Part shown: positions 1-10,428 of the stretch, piece by piece
How positions within the stretch are numbered: position 1 is the stretch's first letter
How the letters are laid out: the number at the start of each line of letters is the position of its first letter
Source of the DNA: Cristatella mucedo
Lineage: Eukaryota; Bryozoa; Phylactolaemata; Cristatellidae
Assembly (NCBI GenBank): GCA_009760855.2
Contig: WPIO01000117.1
Coordinates: 657,501 to 721,500, forward strand
Reading direction: 5' to 3'
DNA: 64,000 nucleotides
The notes under the pieces: model-generated
What the model was told of the DNA's origin: nothing
The model's input: only the letters and a program-made list of their open reading frames with translations
The model's database searches: none
Translations under genes and position numbers: made by a program

Positions 1-394
1 ATGGTGCCATGTCTTCTGCTTGTGGTCGAGGCAACAGCTGTTGGCCATGGAACGCCTCCGGGCATACTTGGCCAGATCATGCACGATGTGGCATTCATTG
101 GTGCCAGCTTTGTGAAAGACTAGCAGGACTCTACTAAGAAAGTTGTTGCTGTCCTAGGCCTGAAGGTTTGCGTCGGCGGCAATGGAAACTTGCCGGGCTC
201 AGCATCTCAAACACTTTCATGACCTGAAAAAAGTTGCACGTTAATCTTTATGGCTTGATTCTGAAATTCCTTGACATTTTCTAAGCATGTTGATTAAACC
301 CTTAAAATTGGTTGACTGTATCTGCACCTGAAGATAAACCCATGGGGCATAACCCCACATGTAGCTTTAAAGTGGGTTTCATCATTCTCTAAAT
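1..394. other. Unassigned DNA
   Basis: No convincing coding frame, repeat or RNA gene is visible here before the first SINE begins. Confidence 0.5.
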
Positions 395-538
395 GAGCTG
401 GTTTGGTCCAGTGGCTAAGGTACTCGCCCCAACCAAGGTCTGGCTAAGGTCGTGGGCTGAAGCTCCGAGGCATATGTGAAGCACCCGAATAGAGATTAAG
501 TTCTCTTGGGGCGCTATACAAATGAATTGTTTTTTTTG
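395..538 (+). repeat. SINE-A copy 1 (tRNA-derived head, L2-like tail)
   Basis: The head carries an A-box-like stretch (TGGTCCAGTGGCTAAGG) and a decayed B box. The tail contains the core AGAGATTAAGTTCTCT flanked by GCGC-type arms and then a T-rich end. The same unit recurs near 7530 and 9823, which defines the family. The tail matches the 3' end of the L2-like LINEs in this window, so the element was probably mobilised by that LINE. Confidence 0.8.
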
Positions 539-706
539 CTGAGGGCGGTCTCCCCCTCAGCTGAGCTGCTTATAGCCCCACGGCATCAGAATTTCCTTTA
601 TACCGGTGCATGTACATACGTCGGAAAAAAAGAAATTGTAATGATTAAGGTCTATTCCAGCAGGAAGGGCTCGACAGTAGCACACCATGCTAATCGTAGT
701 ATCCAT

Positions 707-1000
707 CCATGTAATGTATCTCCGTCTGTAACTTCACAAAGTCATAAAGACCACGTGGGTGTTACGCAGGAGAGTCTTGTGTGGCGCACTCACAGCCTAA
801 GCTGCTTTCGGTACGCATTCGGTAGCAGACAGACTTCATCTCACACAACAAAGAGAAAGTGGGAAGCATAGCAGAGTCAGGAGAGCAGTTAAAGTAGTGA
901 GTTGCATAGAAGTAGCAGCTCAGGACCACTGAAAAGGTTGTGCCATAGTCGGCAGCAGTAGGAGAGTAGTTGTCGTTGCGTAAGAAGTTAACAAAAGCAG
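707..1000 (-). repeat. Family-2 LINE 3' fragment (copy A)
   Basis: Read on the minus strand this is the end of a non-LTR retrotransposon ORF plus its 3' UTR. It is shared with copies near 7700, 14800, 15150, 54200 and 59700. The 3' end lies at the low coordinate and finishes in a TACAT/GGAT simple tail. The unit is clearly repeated; the clade (CR1/L2/Jockey group) is inferred from a GPRLWNSLP motif retained in the 54 kb copy. Confidence 0.7.
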
Positions 1001-1260
1001 TTCTTATTGAATGAGCTCGATGAGCTCGAGAATCAAATCATGCTTGAAAATGGCTTCCCAAATTATAAAAAAATGTGTATAACAATAGCATTCAATCAGT
1101 GAAGGGGAACTTTTCAAAATGGTGCATATATTGAGTGTTTTTGTCTGTACTGTTACATTTGCCGGAAAACTAGCTTAGATTAATTTCCTTTGCCATCGAG
1201 TTCGGAAAGGCTAGAGATGCTTAAAAATGCTGAGTGATTGGTGAAGCAAAGGAGACTTAA

Positions 1261-1353
1261 TAGTAATAATACGAATAATTATTGTGGATAGTGCTACGAG
1301 AGAACTTAATCTCATTCTAGGCACTTTTTAGGCTGCAAAGGAAGCATGGTCGA
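1261..1353 (-). repeat. L2-like LINE tail, decayed
   Basis: Minus-strand copy of the LINE 3' hairpin and AAT-rich tail, diverged from the other copies. The next LINE copy starts directly beside it, which suggests insertion into or next to it. Confidence 0.6.
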
Positions 1354-1519
1354 ATAGTAATAATACAAAATAAATTTCTATAGTGCCCACAGAGAACTCA
1401 ATCTCTTCCGAGGCGCTTTATATTTGCGGCGAAAGGAAGCATGATCGAGTGGTTAGTGGTAGCAGGCTCAATGACAACTAGGGTAACGTGGTTAGAGGTG
1501 ACATGCACATTGTCAGCAT

Positions 1520-1916
1520 AATAATAATAATAATAATAATAATAATTCACTTAATAAAGCGCCCTCAGAGAACTCAATCTCTCTTTAGGCGCTTTACATT
1601 TGCTGTAAAGTGAAATGCAATTGAATGGTAAGTAAAATCATGCTTGAAAAACAAACGAGATGAATAATATGGTTAGGGGTGACATGCACAGGGTCAGCAT
1701 GCAAATGTGATTAGTGGCAGCATGCACAGTGTCAGCACACATAAGCACATCAAAGACGAATCACAGGGACCCACTAAATGCTGTCCTAAATAGGTTTGTT
1801 TTCAGGTTCCTTTTAAATGTGGTCAGGTCAGGGGATGTTTTGAAGCAGGTCGGGAGGGAGTTCCAGGCTGTGGGAGCATATGAACTAAATGCACGGTCTC
1901 CAAAGGATTTAAGGTT
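1520..1916 (-). mobile_element. Nested L2-like LINE copy with AGCAT target-site duplication
   Basis: A 397-bp 5'-truncated LINE copy with an (AAT)n tail starting at 1520. AGCAT at 1515-1519 is repeated at 1917-1921 and the older LINE sequence resumes exactly there, as expected for target-primed reverse transcription. Confidence 0.8.
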
Positions 1917-2371
1917 AGCATGCAACAAAGGTTAGTGGAAGCATGCCCAATTTCACCAGGCATATGCACACACAAGACGAATCACGTGGGCCCCCTAAAT
2001 GCTGTGATAGATAAATGCGTTTTTAGCATATTTTTAAATGTGGTCAGGTCAGAGGATGTCGTGATGCCAGTCGGACGTGAATTTCAGGCTTTAGCATACA
2101 AACTAAATGCAACGTCTCCAAAGGCTTTGCGGTTCGTACGAGGTATAGGTAAAAGATTAGATTCGGAAAAAGCAGGCGGTAAGAAGCTTAGCCTGGTAGG
2201 GGAGTAAATATGATTGGTAGGCTGAAGGCAAAAAATGAAGGGACCTCAAAGTGAATGACAGGACCTTGAAGTCGATGAGTTGCTTGACTGGGAGCAAATG
2301 CTGGTTAGCTAGAAGTGGCGCGATGTGGCAACTTCGAAGCTCTCGACAGATAAGCCTAGCTTCAAAGTTTT

Positions 2372-2436
2372 AAAATGCCTAGACAGAGATTGAGTTCTTT
2401 GAGGGCACTTTATCAAGTGCATTATTACTATTATTT
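2372..2436 (+). repeat. Tail-only L2-like LINE insertion
   Basis: About 65 bp of plus-strand LINE 3' hairpin with an ATT-rich end, lying inside the minus-strand LINE copy. The host LINE sequence continues on both sides. Confidence 0.65.
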
Positions 2437-2652
2437 GTAAAGAAACTGTAAGTGCCTGATTGCACAGGCCGGAAGACCAGCATGCAGTGAGTAACTGAAG
2501 TCGAGACGGGATCACACAAATGCATGGGCCAATTTAAATGTGGTATCCCTGTCTAGACAAGCCTGCATTTTAGCGATGTTATGTAGCTGAAAGTCGGCAG
2601 TCTTGACAATGGAGCTGACGTCGTGTAATTAAAGGTAACTTTGGAATGCGAC

Positions 2653-5600
2653 AGTGAGGCAACGTACATGTATAACATGGCATGTATTGCTAGGGAACTT
2701 GTGACTTCAAAGCAGTTTGTGAGCTGTAATGTTAAGAAGCAGTTGCAACTCGATACAACTGGAGTGAAGGAGCAGTGTAGTTGCCCTAAGCTTACCACCG
2801 ATCCAGGCGGCAGGGCTGTACAAGTGCAAGCCTTGAAGGGCCGAGTTGCTCATGCGAAAAGCGTTGCTCGGAAACTTGCGCTTACTACAGGGTTGTGCGC
2901 GCTACTGGATTAGCAGCTTGAGCAGATTAGCTGAGTGTGTGCTACGGGATTAGCAGCCTGCACAGATTAGCAGATTGCGTGCTACTGGATTAGCAGCTCT
3001 TCCGTCCTGTCGTCGATGTCGGCTCCAACATCGCGGGGCCACTCCTGCTTCAGTGGTTCCCTATTGAGCGTTGAATCGACTTCTAGATTAACTCAGTCTG
3101 CTGCAGGTCTCGTGTGCCAGCCACCTGCTCCGACCTGCTCTCTCTTCCAGGGTCCTGCTCCCTCGCCAGCTCCTGCTCCTCAGCTTCAAGTAGTCTATGC
3201 TATCTATTCGAGTCGTCCCGTCGAGTCGATTGAAGTAGTTTGTAATGACTCTTGCTGTCTTAATGCTCGACCTGATGGACCAGTCAGGTCATTGAGACGT
3301 TGAGCACTAATTGCTACAAGTCTTGGAGCTCCATTGCACGGTGAACCAGCTATAGCTGCTGCTCCTTAGGTACAATTTTAACTGTGAGTGTGGCTGTTTC
3401 AGATGGAAAGTCGATTTGCATGTCACGTTTACTGGATGCAGGCTAAGACGGATGACCTTGAAGTGGAAATCATAGCCAAAATGCGAATCTCGTAATGTAT
3501 TCAACTTTTTACTGTTCTTATGTTTTGTAGTGCGAAAAGTTTCTACTGAAAAGACCCCTGATTCCCATGATTAGCATACCAACATGTATAGACAGTGCTT
3601 ATGCTCAGTGCTGATGCTGTTGCTGATTCTGTTTCTGATGCTGCTATTAACAGGCTTCCCTATCTAATTGCCAGAGCTTCGCTATGCCAGAGAGATGGTG
3701 AAGTCTGTCTCAGCCTGAATGTCTTGTCGATACTCCCTTTGCTGGTACTGCTCAATATACACGCTGAAGTGAAGCCATAGACACGATCGGCTACGACACT
3801 ACATTCAGCACTTCTGATTGACTTACCTAGGGAACTCAAGGCATCTGTTGTGCAAGGTTGACCGATGCTAGCTGGTTGAAGCTGGTCCTGTCGTCGCCTG
3901 CATCTCTTTATCCTCCATATATCCAGCCTCGTTAACTTTGCTGGCGATCAGAGGTTGATGTAAATTCTGAAATTATGTGGCTCGCCAAGGAGGTCTGACG
4001 GAACATACTGCCTTTGTAGTATTACTGTCGTCCACTCGCTGGGGCCATGCTTAATTACTTCCTTCCAGCAAGCAAGATAGTTGCTGGCATGCAATGACGT
4101 AGGTCTCACCGCCGCCCTGGCCGCCGAGTTTCGTCGAACTTCGCTTGGTCCTGCTTGCTATCCATGGTTTGATGGTGCTTTTTGGCACAGGTTCTGTGCA
4201 GCTCCTTGTGAAGCTTTAGTTTTAACCAACACTGTGTGATTACCAAAAGCCACGGCTTTTGCAGGTGGCTGCTGGTGCATAACTAGTTTTGAATAAATGC
4301 GATTCGTCTTTTGAGGTCTTTAGTTTTGCAAGTCCATTGTTTATCCCGTGTTGAAAACTCGTTTTGGCTGTCAGGATGGTAAATGAGGTTCCCGTATTGC
4401 TAAATCAAAATGCGAGCATCGGATGTAGGCTTGGTTTCAGTAAACTGATCCATTCTGACACATTAAACACTGATGTGATTCGCTGCTTACATCTCTTGAC
4501 TTCAATGAACTGCTCACGATAGCGACAGAGTGCTTGCATGGATTTTTTATACATATCAAGAGAAATTATGTCCGTATGGTAAGTAAGGAATACCGTCAAA
4601 AGCAAGACTTTAACGTCAGCATATCAGTGCATAATCACAGATCGCTAAGCCCTAATGCTGTAGCGATTGATAAATAGTTACTGGAGCTGCGAATTATGTC
4701 ATGTTGTGTTGATAGTATAAAATTCTCTAATAAGGCGTCTTTTTGTAGTCATCCCAAACCCCAAAATAAGAAATAGAATTCATTTATGCATTGAGTCGTC
4801 TAGCTTAAGCCAGAAGTTAAATCTTAGTCTTCCTTTTGATCCTTTATTAAATGTATGCATTTATCTAGTCTTTCTTTTGCCACCGTTATGGGATGAGCTA
4901 CCAGAAACATTTAATTGCATGAGCATGCATGCCTGTGCACGTGAGCTCACACACTTGAGGTAAAGGTTAGGCCAAACAATTTATGCAGGAGCCTACAAGA
5001 CAAAGTGAGTGCTTCAGGTCTTTGGGCTGTTGTGCTACTATTACAGTTAGGACTGAATCGTTTGACGTGCGACCTACCTGTCCCGCACAAGGTTCATTCC
5101 GTCAGCATGAGAATTGTCATTTGGGTTAATTGTTCTTTGTCTGCTTTGTGCTTGCTGGAACGGTCCTAGAAGCTCTCAGGTTTGATGATGTTTTCAGCCT
5201 TGAACATCGTTTGAGGATAAATGTTGCAACTTACCAAATAGGGGTTTTGTCAAACATAATTTTGACATTTTGTGTAAGCCATTCGGAAATATTAAGCAGC
5301 CTGGTGCGATATGAGCTGCCATGTATTTATTCAATGTATGCATCTGAATGTTTGAACTTTAAAGGTACTGACAGGAGTCCTGATTAGCAGCCATGGCCAG
5401 CTGCATCTTTGGGTAATCGTCCAGTACTCGACGAATGCAAACGTCCAGGTGGCAACAGGCTTCAGCCGGGGATCATAGTGCATTAGCGAGGCCGCGCGAT
5501 GCCAAATGACATGCATGCCCATGAAAACGATTCAGTGAGCACATAGATAATTTCAGGTTGAGAGTGGGCTAATGGTCGAGAAACAGATGTTTAGGATCAG

Positions 5601-6189
5601 ATGCTTGGACTACTCCTACCCTGACTAGTGCTGGAAACGAACCTCAACTCTGTGAGCTCTCAATTTCGCCAGCCTTACTTTAGTGTCCTAAGTCGAAAGG
5701 TTTAAATTTTAGTTGTTCAGATTTGCATTTTCGGTGACCTGTTTAATGCGACTTTGTTGGTGTGTCATTGAGGGCACGACCTTAAGAATATGGCGAGAGG
5801 GATACTAAAAGTAATAATTGTTTAAAAAATTATATAATACCCCAAGAGAGTTACTCTTTCCTGGCTATTAAGTATGCTGAATAGTAATTCTACAAATTTC
5901 TTAGTTATAACTTGCACAAATTTCATCACGGGTGCTCCAAATGTCAAAGTTATTTCGCAGCAAGGGATCGCCATTTGACTACCGAAGGTACTTACATGAG
6001 CAGTCTGCCAGGACGCTGCACCGGCTGAACTTCGGCCTTTAGCTCAGCATGCCGCTACGCTGGGCACAAAGCCGACTCATAGGGTCTCACGGTCAGTTTT
6101 CTTTTGGGGTCATCAACGAAAGCGTATCCGCCGACCCTTAGCAATCTATAGACCAATATAGCTCGAAAAATCGAATTCTCGTCCGGCGA
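2653..6189. other. Mostly unassigned DNA
   Basis: Short open frames (for example 2641-2913, 3016-3303, 5130-5387) show no recognisable domain and sit in diverged AT-rich DNA. A proline/serine-rich frame at 3016-3303 follows a short tandem repeat and looks like chance. A SINE-A tail remnant lies at about 5828-5870, minus strand. I see no host exon I can support. Confidence 0.4.
2897..3000. repeat. 40-bp tandem repeat, about 2.5 units
   Basis: The phrase GCTAC(T/G)GGATTAGCAGC begins at 2901, 2941 and 2981, an exact 40-bp spacing with few substitutions between units. Confidence 0.85.
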
Positions 6190-6750
6190 CAATTAATAAT
6201 AACACTGATAATACACTAGATAAAGCACCCTCGGAGAATTCAGTATCTCTCTAGACGCTCTACATCTGCTGCAAATGAAACACCATCGGTGGTTAGCAGC
6301 ATGCTCAACGGACAACAAGAATAGCACGGTTAGTGGCGGCATGAACACGGTCGGCATGCCAGTATGGTTAGTAGCAGCGTGCAACAGTGACAGCACTCAC
6401 AGCACATAAAGGACAAATCACAGGGACCCACTAAATGCTGTGATAAACAGTGTTTCTGAGTTTCTTTTTGAATGTGGTCAAGTCAGGAGATGTCGTGACG
6501 CAAGTCGGGAGTGGGTTCCAGACTTTGGGAGCATACGAACTGAAGGCATGGCCTCCAAAGGATTTGAGGTTTGTACAAGGTATATGTAAGCAATTAGATT
6601 CCGAAAAGTGGGTCGTTACGATGCTTGTCTTGGGGGAGTAAATCTGATAGGGAGGCTGGAGCCAAAGAATGAAGGGACCTAAAAGTGAGTGACAAAACCT
6701 TGAAGGCAATGCGTTGCCTGACTGTGAGCCAGTGCAGGTCAATTACGGGC
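6190..6750 (-). mobile_element. L2-like LINE, 5'-truncated
   Basis: The minus strand holds the 3' hairpin and tail at about 6192-6260, then the 3' UTR, then an ORF C-terminal fragment (6431-6742, 103 codons) with the family's FSSYAPKVWNPLPT motif and a K-rich end. Homologous to the C-terminus of the 355-aa LINE ORF. Only the last part of the element is present. Confidence 0.8.
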
Positions 6751-7235
6751 CGGCTCGAGAGCACCATTGCATCACTTTGGAATCCACTTAATACAAGCCT
6801 TTAATCGTTCACTGCAGTCTGTCAACCGTAGTCACGCTTAAACGTGCCTTTGGAAGATTCAGGGAAAGCATATGGAAGACCTAACGGAATTCGAGTCGTG
6901 TTACGAGCTCTCGTGTCGGCTTTGCACGTGGCACTTCCCGAGCGATGCCACGCAACTTCCGGAGCCGAAACTGGACTGCGCAGCTGCTTAGCCCGCCTTA
7001 GTAGAACTACGCGCCGCGACGTGCGTCTGATGAAAAGTAAAGTAGGGGCTACACCAGTTTACGCTTGCAGGATGTCGGCATATGTCGCAGGTAAATCCAA
7101 AATGAAGCTGATCAGGTCAATTCGGTACCTGCGCTTTGCAGTAAGTACCTCTGGAGGATTTTCAATGGCAACCTATAAAAAAATACCAAGCAAGAGAATA
7201 TTCAAAGACTACGAAATTTCACATATGCTCTGCAG
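6751..7235. other. Unassigned DNA with one anonymous open frame
   Basis: A 131-codon plus-strand frame at 6844-7239 is basic and Ser/Arg-rich, with no motif I recognise. It overruns the start of LINE material at about 7236 and is more likely chance than a gene. Confidence 0.35.
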
Positions 7236-7529
7236 ATGACTGTGGAACTCGCTTCAGCGATTTGTACACGACAACTACTCTCCTGCTGCCGACTATAGCA
7301 CATCCTTTCCAGCAGTACTGAGCTGCTTGCAATGCGTCTGCCTCAGGTCCTTGATATAAGTTCTTACGCTGACCCACAAGGCCCGCACGGCTTGGTTCCT
7401 CCACACCTAGCTGAACTGCTGCACCGGTTTCAGCCTCCTCCTGCCTTCAGATCCTGTATGGACAATAATCAGCCGTTCCATTCCTCCGCTTAAAGACCAT
7501 TGGCGACAGAAGCTTTAGCTGTGCAGTCC

Positions 7530-7661
7530 AAGCTGGTTTGGTACAGTGGTTAAGGTGCTCGCCCCAACCAAGGTCTGGCTGAGGTCGTTGGCTTGAGCCC
7601 CAAGGCATATGTGAAGCGCCTGAATAGAGATTAAGTTCTCTTGGGGCGTATATAAATGAAT

Positions 7662-7696
<35 letters not shown>
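7530..7696 (+). repeat. SINE-A copy 2 with expanded (AT)n tail
   Basis: Matches SINE-A copy 1 from the AGCTGGTTTGG head through the AGAGATTAAGTTCTCT core. The 3' tail has expanded into an AT dinucleotide run at about 7663-7696. It interrupts the family-2 LINE coding region. Confidence 0.85.
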
Positions 7697-7698
<2 letters not shown>

Positions 7699-7928
7699 TT
7701 ATGCAACGACACAACTAATCTCATGTTTCCGACTATGGCTCATTCTTTTCACCGGTCTTGAGCCGGTACTTCAATGCTGCTCACTGCCTCAACTGCTCTC
7801 CTGACTCACAGCTATGCTTCCCATGTTTCCTCTGTTGCATGAGATGAAGTCTGTTTGCCGACGAATGCGCACCGAAAGCCGCTTAGGCTTTAGGTGAGCA
7901 ATACAAAACTCTCCTGCATAACACCCAC

Positions 7929-8018
7929 GTATAATAACAACAATAATAATGCACTTGATAAAGCGCCCTCAGAGAACTCAATCTCTTTCTAGCCGCTTTA
8001 CATTTTCTGCAAACGGGC
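7929..8018 (-). repeat. Tail-only L2-like LINE insertion
   Basis: Minus-strand AAT-rich tail and hairpin of the L2-like LINE, about 90 bp. It splits the family-2 LINE 3' UTR between its CACCCAC and GTCTT segments. Confidence 0.8.
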
Positions 8019-8066
8019 ATTGTCTTCGTGGCTTTGTGGAGTCACAGGTGGAGACACATTACATTT

Positions 8067-8554
8067 TTGGTAGTACATCATTGCTTGCACTGAGATTTAG
8101 GCTATCAGCAGATAGTAATTCCAAATTTATCTTCGTGAACTTTCGCCTCAGCTATCGTGAATCTGCTACCAGTTCAATGAGGCTCTCAATAAACGCACCC
8201 AGAGACTGAATCACACTGTGATTGCCCCCCCCCCAATAGCTTATGGGCGCCAGCACGTTCGCTCAGTTGTCACTGCAATTAGGCTTAAGTTAAATTAACC
8301 AACGTTAACCTAATTTAATTAGGACAAATCAGCCTACGTATCAGAACCACTTTGCTACCAGGCTACGAGTCGTACAACATGCGGTACTGACTCGGACCGT
8401 TAAGTCATAACTCGTGCGAGCCTCAAAACCGTTTGAGATTGTGCCTGTAGTTCCGATGTTCCCAAAGCCTGGAGCTCACAACCGACGCACGTCCCAACAT
8501 TTCCTAACATGATGACTTTTAAAAAAAAAGCATAACAATGCAGCAGTTTATAGT
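8067..8554. other. Unassigned DNA
   Basis: Contains a C8 homopolymer near 8227 and an A-rich run near 8521. I see no coding or repeat structure beyond this. Confidence 0.4.
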
Positions 8555-8713
8555 TAATAATTATAATAATAATATACTTGATAAAGCGTCCTCAGAGAAC
8601 TCAATCTCTTTCTAGGCGCTTTACATTTGCTGCAAAAAAATACAATTGAATGGTAGGTAAAATCATGCTTTTCAAAAAAATGAATAATATGGTTAGGGGT
8701 GACATGCACAGGG

Positions 8714-9781
8714 TCAGCATGCAAATGTGGTTAGTGGTAGCATGCACAGTGTCAGCACGCACAAGCACATCAAGGACGAATCACAGGGACCCACGAAATG
8801 CTGTCCTAAATAGGTGTTTTTTAAGTTCCTTTTAAATGTGGTCAGGTCAGGGGATGTTCTGACAAAGGTCGGAAGGGAGTTCCAGGCTTTGGGAGCATAC
8901 GAACTAAATGCCCGGTCTCCAAAAGATTTAAGGTTTGTACGAGGTATTTCTAGACTGTTGGATTTCGAAAAGCGGGTGGTACGATGCTTGGCCTGATGGG
9001 ATAGTATATCTGAAAGATAGGCTGGAGCCATAGAACGAAGGGACCTAAAAGTGAGCGACAAAACCTTGAAGTCAATCCGTTGCTTGACTGGTAGCCAGTG
9101 CAGGTCGGCAAGAAGTGGAGTAAAGTGGCTACTGCGACGCTCACGACAGACAAGCCTAGCTGCAGAGTTTTGCACCAGCTGCAATCGCCTGATCGCACAT
9201 GCTGGTAGGCCAGTAAGCAGTGAGTTGCAGAAGTCGAGACGGGATGTCACGAATGCATGGACCAACTTGGACGTGGTATCCTTATCTAAACAAGCCCGAA
9301 TTTTAGCAATGTTATGAAGCTGAAAATAGGCAGATCTGACTGCGGAGCTGATATGATCGGCTAACGAGAGGTCGCTTTGGAATATGACACCTAGATTTCG
9401 AGCTGATTCAACAGTAGATATGCTGGCAGAGCCAATTTTGAGAGTCAGCCTTTTCAATCTCTGAATCGCACTTGGTTTGCCCATAACTAGTAAGTTAGTT
9501 TTATCGTCGCTTAGTTTTAGAAAATTTGCTGCCATCCTTGTGCGGATGTCATTAATGTATGCAGCAAGTGAGTTGAGAGATTTTGAGGTGCTCGAAGGCT
9601 GGGAGGAATCAAAGCAAAGGTACAACTGAGTGTCATCCGAATAGAAGGGAAAGCTTAGATTGTGCTTGGCTATCACATCAGCAAGAGGGAGAGTATAAAC
9701 TGTGAAAAGAACCGGACCTAGCACGGAGCCCTGAGGTACTCCATATTTCAGAGGTGCTTCAGATGATCTTTGTCCATTCAC
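8714..9781 (-). CDS. LINE reverse transcriptase C-terminal ORF (355 codons, partial)
   Basis: The C-terminal part of a non-LTR reverse transcriptase. Residues 16-26 hold the [11 protein letters not shown] motif and residues 47-50 are YSDD, the catalytic Y-x-D-D box, so the palm motif survives. The thumb and C-terminal region follow, ending in the [12 protein letters not shown]-type motif typical of L2/CR1 LINEs. The first Met is internal to the domain; the upstream frame is cut by a SINE about 40 bp further on, and no start can be assigned. It is the longest open LINE frame here, suggesting a fairly recent insertion. It cannot act alone because the endonuclease and RT fingers are missing. Confidence 0.85.
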   Translation of the reverse strand: MNGQRSSEAPLKYGVPQGSVLGPVLFTVYTLPLADVIAKHNLSFPFYSDDTQLYLCFDSSQPSSTSKSLNSLAAYINDIRTRMAANFLKLSDDKTNLLVMGKPSAIQRLKRLTLKIGSASISTVESARNLGVIFQSDLSLADHISSAVRSAYFQLHNIAKIRACLDKDTTSKLVHAFVTSRLDFCNSLLTGLPACAIRRLQLVQNSAARLVCRERRSSHFTPLLADLHWLPVKQRIDFKVLSLTFRSLRSMAPAYLSDILSHQAKHRTTRFSKSNSLEIPRTNLKSFGDRAFSSYAPKAWNSLPTFVRTSPDLTTFKRNLKNTYLGQHFVGPCDSSLMCLCVLTLCMLPLTTFAC

Positions 9782-9822
9782 GTCAATACTCTGGAGTCTG
9801 CCACTGAGATATGACCTGAACC

Positions 9823-9968
9823 GAGCTGGTTTGGTCTAGCGGTTAAGGTGCTCGCCCAGACCAAGGTCTGACTGAGGTCGTGGGCTCGAGCCCCGAGGCA
9901 CATGTGAAGCGCCTGAATAGAGATTAAGTTCTCTTGGGGTGCTATATAAATGAATTATATTTTTTTTA
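9823..9968 (+). repeat. SINE-A copy 3
   Basis: The best preserved SINE-A. The A box is TGGTCTAGCGGTTAAGG and the B-box region is GGGCTCGAGCCCC. Then come the hairpin core AGAGATTAAGTTCTCT and a T-rich end. AACC occurs at both ends of the insertion, a possible short target duplication. It sits in antisense orientation within the LINE RT sequence. Confidence 0.88.
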
Positions 9969-10354
9969 ACCACTGCAGAGCAGTGCCAGTGATGCCCAGG
10001 CGAGATGAGAGGCGCTCTAGAAGTACTTTGTGATCGATGGTATCAAAAGCTGCCGAAAGATCGAGTTAAGCAAGCAGAGACACTCTACCCCTGTCTGCAT
10101 TCCTAAGTAGGTCGTTGTATACCCTAAGCAACGCCGACTCGGTGGAGTGATTAGCTCTAAAGTCAGACGGGAATTTACTAGCAAGGTGTGAGTTTTCGAT
10201 ATATGCGGTCAGCTTACAGTTCACAGTTTACACGTTACAGCATGTGGTCGGTCTTTGCCATTTGTCTCCTATGCACAAGTACTTGTTTACACTGTGTGCT
10301 TGCTGCCTGTGGATGTTTCCACCAATCATTTGGTAATGCCTTCAATGCTGCATC

Positions 10355-10428
10355 CGTAAAGTACTTAGATAGAGAGATTCAGTTCTCTGAGGAAGCTATA
10401 CAAATATTTTATTACCATCATTATTATT
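10355..10428 (+). repeat. L2-like LINE tail
   Basis: Plus-strand hairpin core AGAGATTCAGTTCTCT with an ATT-rich end. No coding part is attached. Confidence 0.7.

Larger units (their letters stand above)
1354..2652 (-). mobile_element. L2-like LINE, 5'-truncated, with two nested insertions
   Basis: A minus-strand LINE copy covering the 3' tail (1354-1519) and the ORF C-terminus (1917-2652). It is split by a younger copy at 1520-1916 and by a short plus-strand LINE tail at about 2372-2436. The ORF part aligns with the 355-aa LINE ORF near 9 kb but carries many stops and frameshifts. It is not a functional gene. Confidence 0.8.
7236..8066 (+). repeat. Family-2 LINE fragments with nested SINE-A and L2-like tail
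   Basis: Pieces of family-2 LINE lie at 7236-7345, 7395-7529, 7697-7928 and 8019-8066. The third and fourth pieces are contiguous in other copies and are separated here only by a minus-strand L2-like tail (7929-8018). The second and third are separated by SINE-A copy 2. The out-of-order first piece implies a second copy or a local rearrangement. Confidence 0.7.
8555..10188 (-). mobile_element. L2-like LINE, 5'-truncated, longest open reverse transcriptase fragment
   Basis: Minus-strand LINE copy with an AAT-rich tail at 8555, a 3' UTR to about 8710, an ORF to 9781 and further reverse transcriptase sequence up to about 10188. It is interrupted by SINE-A copy 3 at 9823-9968. The region beyond the SINE encodes the upstream RT part, in the same order as in the 37.7-41.6 kb copy. 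Truncated within the RT domain, so no endonuclease is present. Confidence 0.88.

Noticed and set aside
3016-3303. Pro/Ser-rich 95-codon frame
   Set aside because: No domain and no splice or poly(A) context; simple low-complexity composition.
6844-7239. A 131-codon anonymous frame
   Set aside because: No domain, no coding context, and it runs into a LINE fragment.
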